Shown piece after piece: positions 5,227 to 10,052 of a stretch of 10,052 nucleotides of DNA. Each line of letters begins with the position of its first letter. The stretch's first letter is position 1. Both the position numbers and the translations under genes were made by a program. Location: NCBI GenBank assembly GCA_035705985.1, contig DASSVP010000103.1:1-10052 (forward strand). Reading direction: 5' to 3'. Source of the DNA: JACVRW01 sp035705985 (GTDB lineage Bacteria > Actinomycetota > Thermoleophilia > Solirubrobacterales > Thermoleophilaceae). Under the pieces are notes generated by a model, which had not been told where the DNA came from, ran no database searches, and saw nothing but the letters and a program-made list of their open reading frames with translations.

Positions 5227-6052
5227 ACGACCTCCTCGAGCAGGTCCGCGTCCAGGACCGGGCCGTCCACGCACAGGCGCAGGTAGCCGTTCCGGGTGGG
5301 CACGACGCAGCCGAAGCAGGCGCCGAACCCGCACGCCATCCCCGACTCCATCGCGAGCTGGGCGGGAACGTCGCGCTCGGAGCAGAGCGCGCGCACGGCC
5401 TCGAGCATGGGGGGCGGCCCGCACGCGTAGATCGTGGCGTTCGCGTCGGCCTCCAGCTCCGCCGCGAGCAGCTCCGTCACCAGCGCCCGGCGCCCCACCG
5501 AGCCGTCGTCGGTGACGACCTGCGACTCGGCCGCGAACAGGGCGGCCGCCTGCGCGTGCGCGGCCGAGCGGAAGCCGAGGAGGACCTCGGGCGCGCGATC
5601 CGTGTCGGCCGATCGCGCCTCGGCGGCCAGCTCCTCCTCCCAGCACAGCAGCGGGGCCGCTCCGATTCCGCCGCCCACCAGCAGCGGGCGCGTGCCGTTC
5701 GCCGCCGGCCGGAAGCCCACGCCCAGTGGGCCGAGCAGCGCGAGGCCCTCGTCGGGCGCGAGCTCGGCGAGCCGCTGCGTGCCCGGGCCGACCGCCTCGA
5801 GCAGGAAGCTGAGCGCAATGCCGTCCTCCTCCACGCGCGCCCGCGCGTACGAGAACGCCCTCGGCAGGTAGGGCCGCTCGTCGTCGCCGCCGCCCCACCC
5901 CTCCTCCGCCGCCAGCATGTAGAACTGGCCGGGGCGGGGGCTCGTCGGTCCGGTCGGGTCGAGCGCGGTGATCAGGTCATAGGCCCCGAGCCGCTCCACG
6001 CCCGACACCTGCGCGATCCGCCGCTCGGGAGGAGCCAGCGTCCGCGGCTCGC

Positions 6053-6056
<4 letters not shown>
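5223..6056 (-). CDS. pyrK: Dihydroorotate dehydrogenase electron-transfer subunit
   Basis: PyrK carries FAD and a [2Fe-2S] cluster and moves electrons from PyrD to NAD+. This 277-residue protein shows the ferredoxin-reductase-like order: an N-terminal FAD barrel with PGQFYML (42-48) and the FAD-binding RAFSYA (66-71), and a nucleotide domain with LLVGGGIGAAPLL (125-137) and YACGPPPML (210-218). It ends in a cluster domain with Cys242, Cys247, Cys250 and Cys262, in the spacing C-x4-C-x2-C-x11-C of the family. All ligands are present. The start TTG 6056 overlaps the carB TGA as TTGA, with GGAG (6068-6065) eight bases upstream. The open frame continues further into carB, but that stretch is a shadow. 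Lying directly before pyrD, it forms the usual pyrK-pyrD pair. Confidence 0.95.
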
Positions 6057-9177
<3,121 letters not shown>

Positions 9178-9178
<1 letters not shown>

Positions 9179-10052
9179 TAGGCCGGCACCCGCAGGGTGT
9201 CGAGGAATCGGTCGAAGAGGTGGAGTGCGTCGTGCGGCCCGGGTCCCGCCTCCGGGTGGTACTGGACGGTCGACGCCGGGACGTCCCTGAGCACGAGCCC
9301 CTCGACCGTCCGGTCGTAGAGGTTCAGCTGCTGGAGCTCGGCCACGCCGAAGTCCGTCTCCCATCTGACGGGCTCGTCGGTGTCGATGGTCTTCTGGCCG
9401 CCTGGGCCGAGCACCGCGAAGCCATGGTTCTGCGAGGTGATCTCGATCCTGCCGGTCTCGAGGTCCTTGACCGGGTGGTTGGCGCCGCGGTGACCGAAGG
9501 GGAGCTTGTAGGTCTCGAGGCCGACGGCGCGGCAGAGGAGCTGGTGGCCGAGGCAGATGCCCCAGACCGGCACCTTGCCGACGACCCCCCGCACCGCGTC
9601 CACCACGTAATCCAGCGCGGCAGGATCCCCGGGCCCATTCGCGAGGAAGACCGCGTCCGGGTCACGCGCGAGCAACTCCTTCGCGGACGTGCCACACGGA
9701 TGTAGCTCCAGGTGCACGCCCCGGTCACGCAGGTTGCGCACGCTCGAGTCCTTGATGCCTGTGTCGAGGGCGATCACCCGCGGCCCGTCGCCCTCCAGGA
9801 CGATCGGCTCGCGCGGGGAGACCTCCCGGGCGAGGTCCGCGCCGGCCATGCAGGGCTCCGCCATGACTCGGTCGCGCGCGTCGTGTTCCGTCAGGTCGGC
9901 GGCGAAGACTCCGCCCCGCATCGCGCCCTTGTCACGGATATGGCGAACAAGTTCGCGTGTGTCGACACCGGACAGCGCCGGGATGCCGCAGTCGGACAGC
10001 CAGGTGAGCCAGCCGCCCTCCGCGCGGGCGGCGTCCTCGCGGTCCACGCCCT
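9178..10052 (-). CDS. carA: Carbamoyl phosphate synthetase small subunit (N-terminus outside window)
   Basis: This is the glutaminase subunit, which hydrolyses glutamine and channels ammonia to CarB. The gene runs off the right edge; judged by family length, the first quarter or so of the protein is missing. What is present starts in the CarA-specific N-terminal domain with GIPALSGVDTRELVRHIRDK and GAMRGG. It continues into a class I glutamine amidotransferase domain with the nucleophile Cys in WGICLGHQLL, the region around SQNHGFAV, and the catalytic His and Glu in QYHPEAGPGPHD. The full triad is therefore visible. An in-frame GTG at 10047 is internal, because conserved residues continue to the window edge. 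The TAG stop at 9180-9178 overlaps the carB GTG by one base. Confidence 0.96.

Noticed and set aside
9179..9364. Longer carB start inside carA
   Set aside because: It would add 62 Arg/Pro/Gly-rich residues before the conserved CarB N-terminus and overlap the carA active-site region. GTG 9178 with TAGTG overlap is simpler.

Overview
The window is a high-GC stretch that reads as an actinobacterial chromosome. Coding GC looks near 70 percent, while 4141-4260 counts to about 52 percent by hand. The minus-strand order carA-carB-pyrK-pyrD / mihF-gmk-rpoZ-coaBC is a known actinobacterial nucleotide and CoA neighbourhood, and the mihF product is of the actinobacterial integration-host-factor type. 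The quinone-independent PyrD/PyrK pair (class 1B), the short omega subunit and the style of the proteins make a deep-branching class such as Thermoleophilia (Solirubrobacterales or Gaiellales relatives) my best guess. That placement is inference and was not tested.

Layout, left to right. Positions 1-54 hold the last 17 codons of a plus-strand gene that ends tail-to-tail with a minus-strand MarR-GNAT fusion regulator (51-938). A 54-bp divergent spacer follows, then a plus-strand two-helix channel-like protein (993-1349) whose selectivity filter is not the potassium-channel GYG type. This gene converges on a TPR protein (1346-1711), the last gene of a tightly packed minus-strand run: mihF (3752-4102), gmk (3207-3755), rpoZ (2983-3210), coaBC (1708-2973) and the TPR gene. 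A 227-bp AT-richer spacer (4103-4329) with an inverted repeat and a candidate mihF promoter separates this run from the upstream pyrimidine run: carA (partial, 9178 to past the right edge), carB (6053-9178), pyrK (5223-6056) and pyrD (4330-5226). pyrF, often found in this spot in other actinobacteria, is not in the window.

The pyrimidine run supplies carbamoyl phosphate synthetase and the electron-transfer and catalytic subunits of dihydroorotate dehydrogenase. The second run joins a nucleoid protein, GMP kinase, the RNA polymerase omega subunit and the CoaBC enzyme of coenzyme A synthesis. Apart from the 227-bp spacer, neighbouring genes in both runs either overlap by 1-4 nt or, for rpoZ-coaBC, are separated by 9 nt with the Shine-Dalgarno sequence running over the upstream stop, so translational coupling is likely.

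I see no mobile element, CRISPR array, tRNA or rRNA, and no clearly new multi-gene system. The items most worth a second look are a gmk reading frame with no ATG, GTG or TTG start before its P-loop (ATA overlapping the mihF stop is the natural candidate), the altered channel filter, two convergent gene pairs that share one CTAG as overlapping stops, and the AT-richer spacer where pyrF might be expected.
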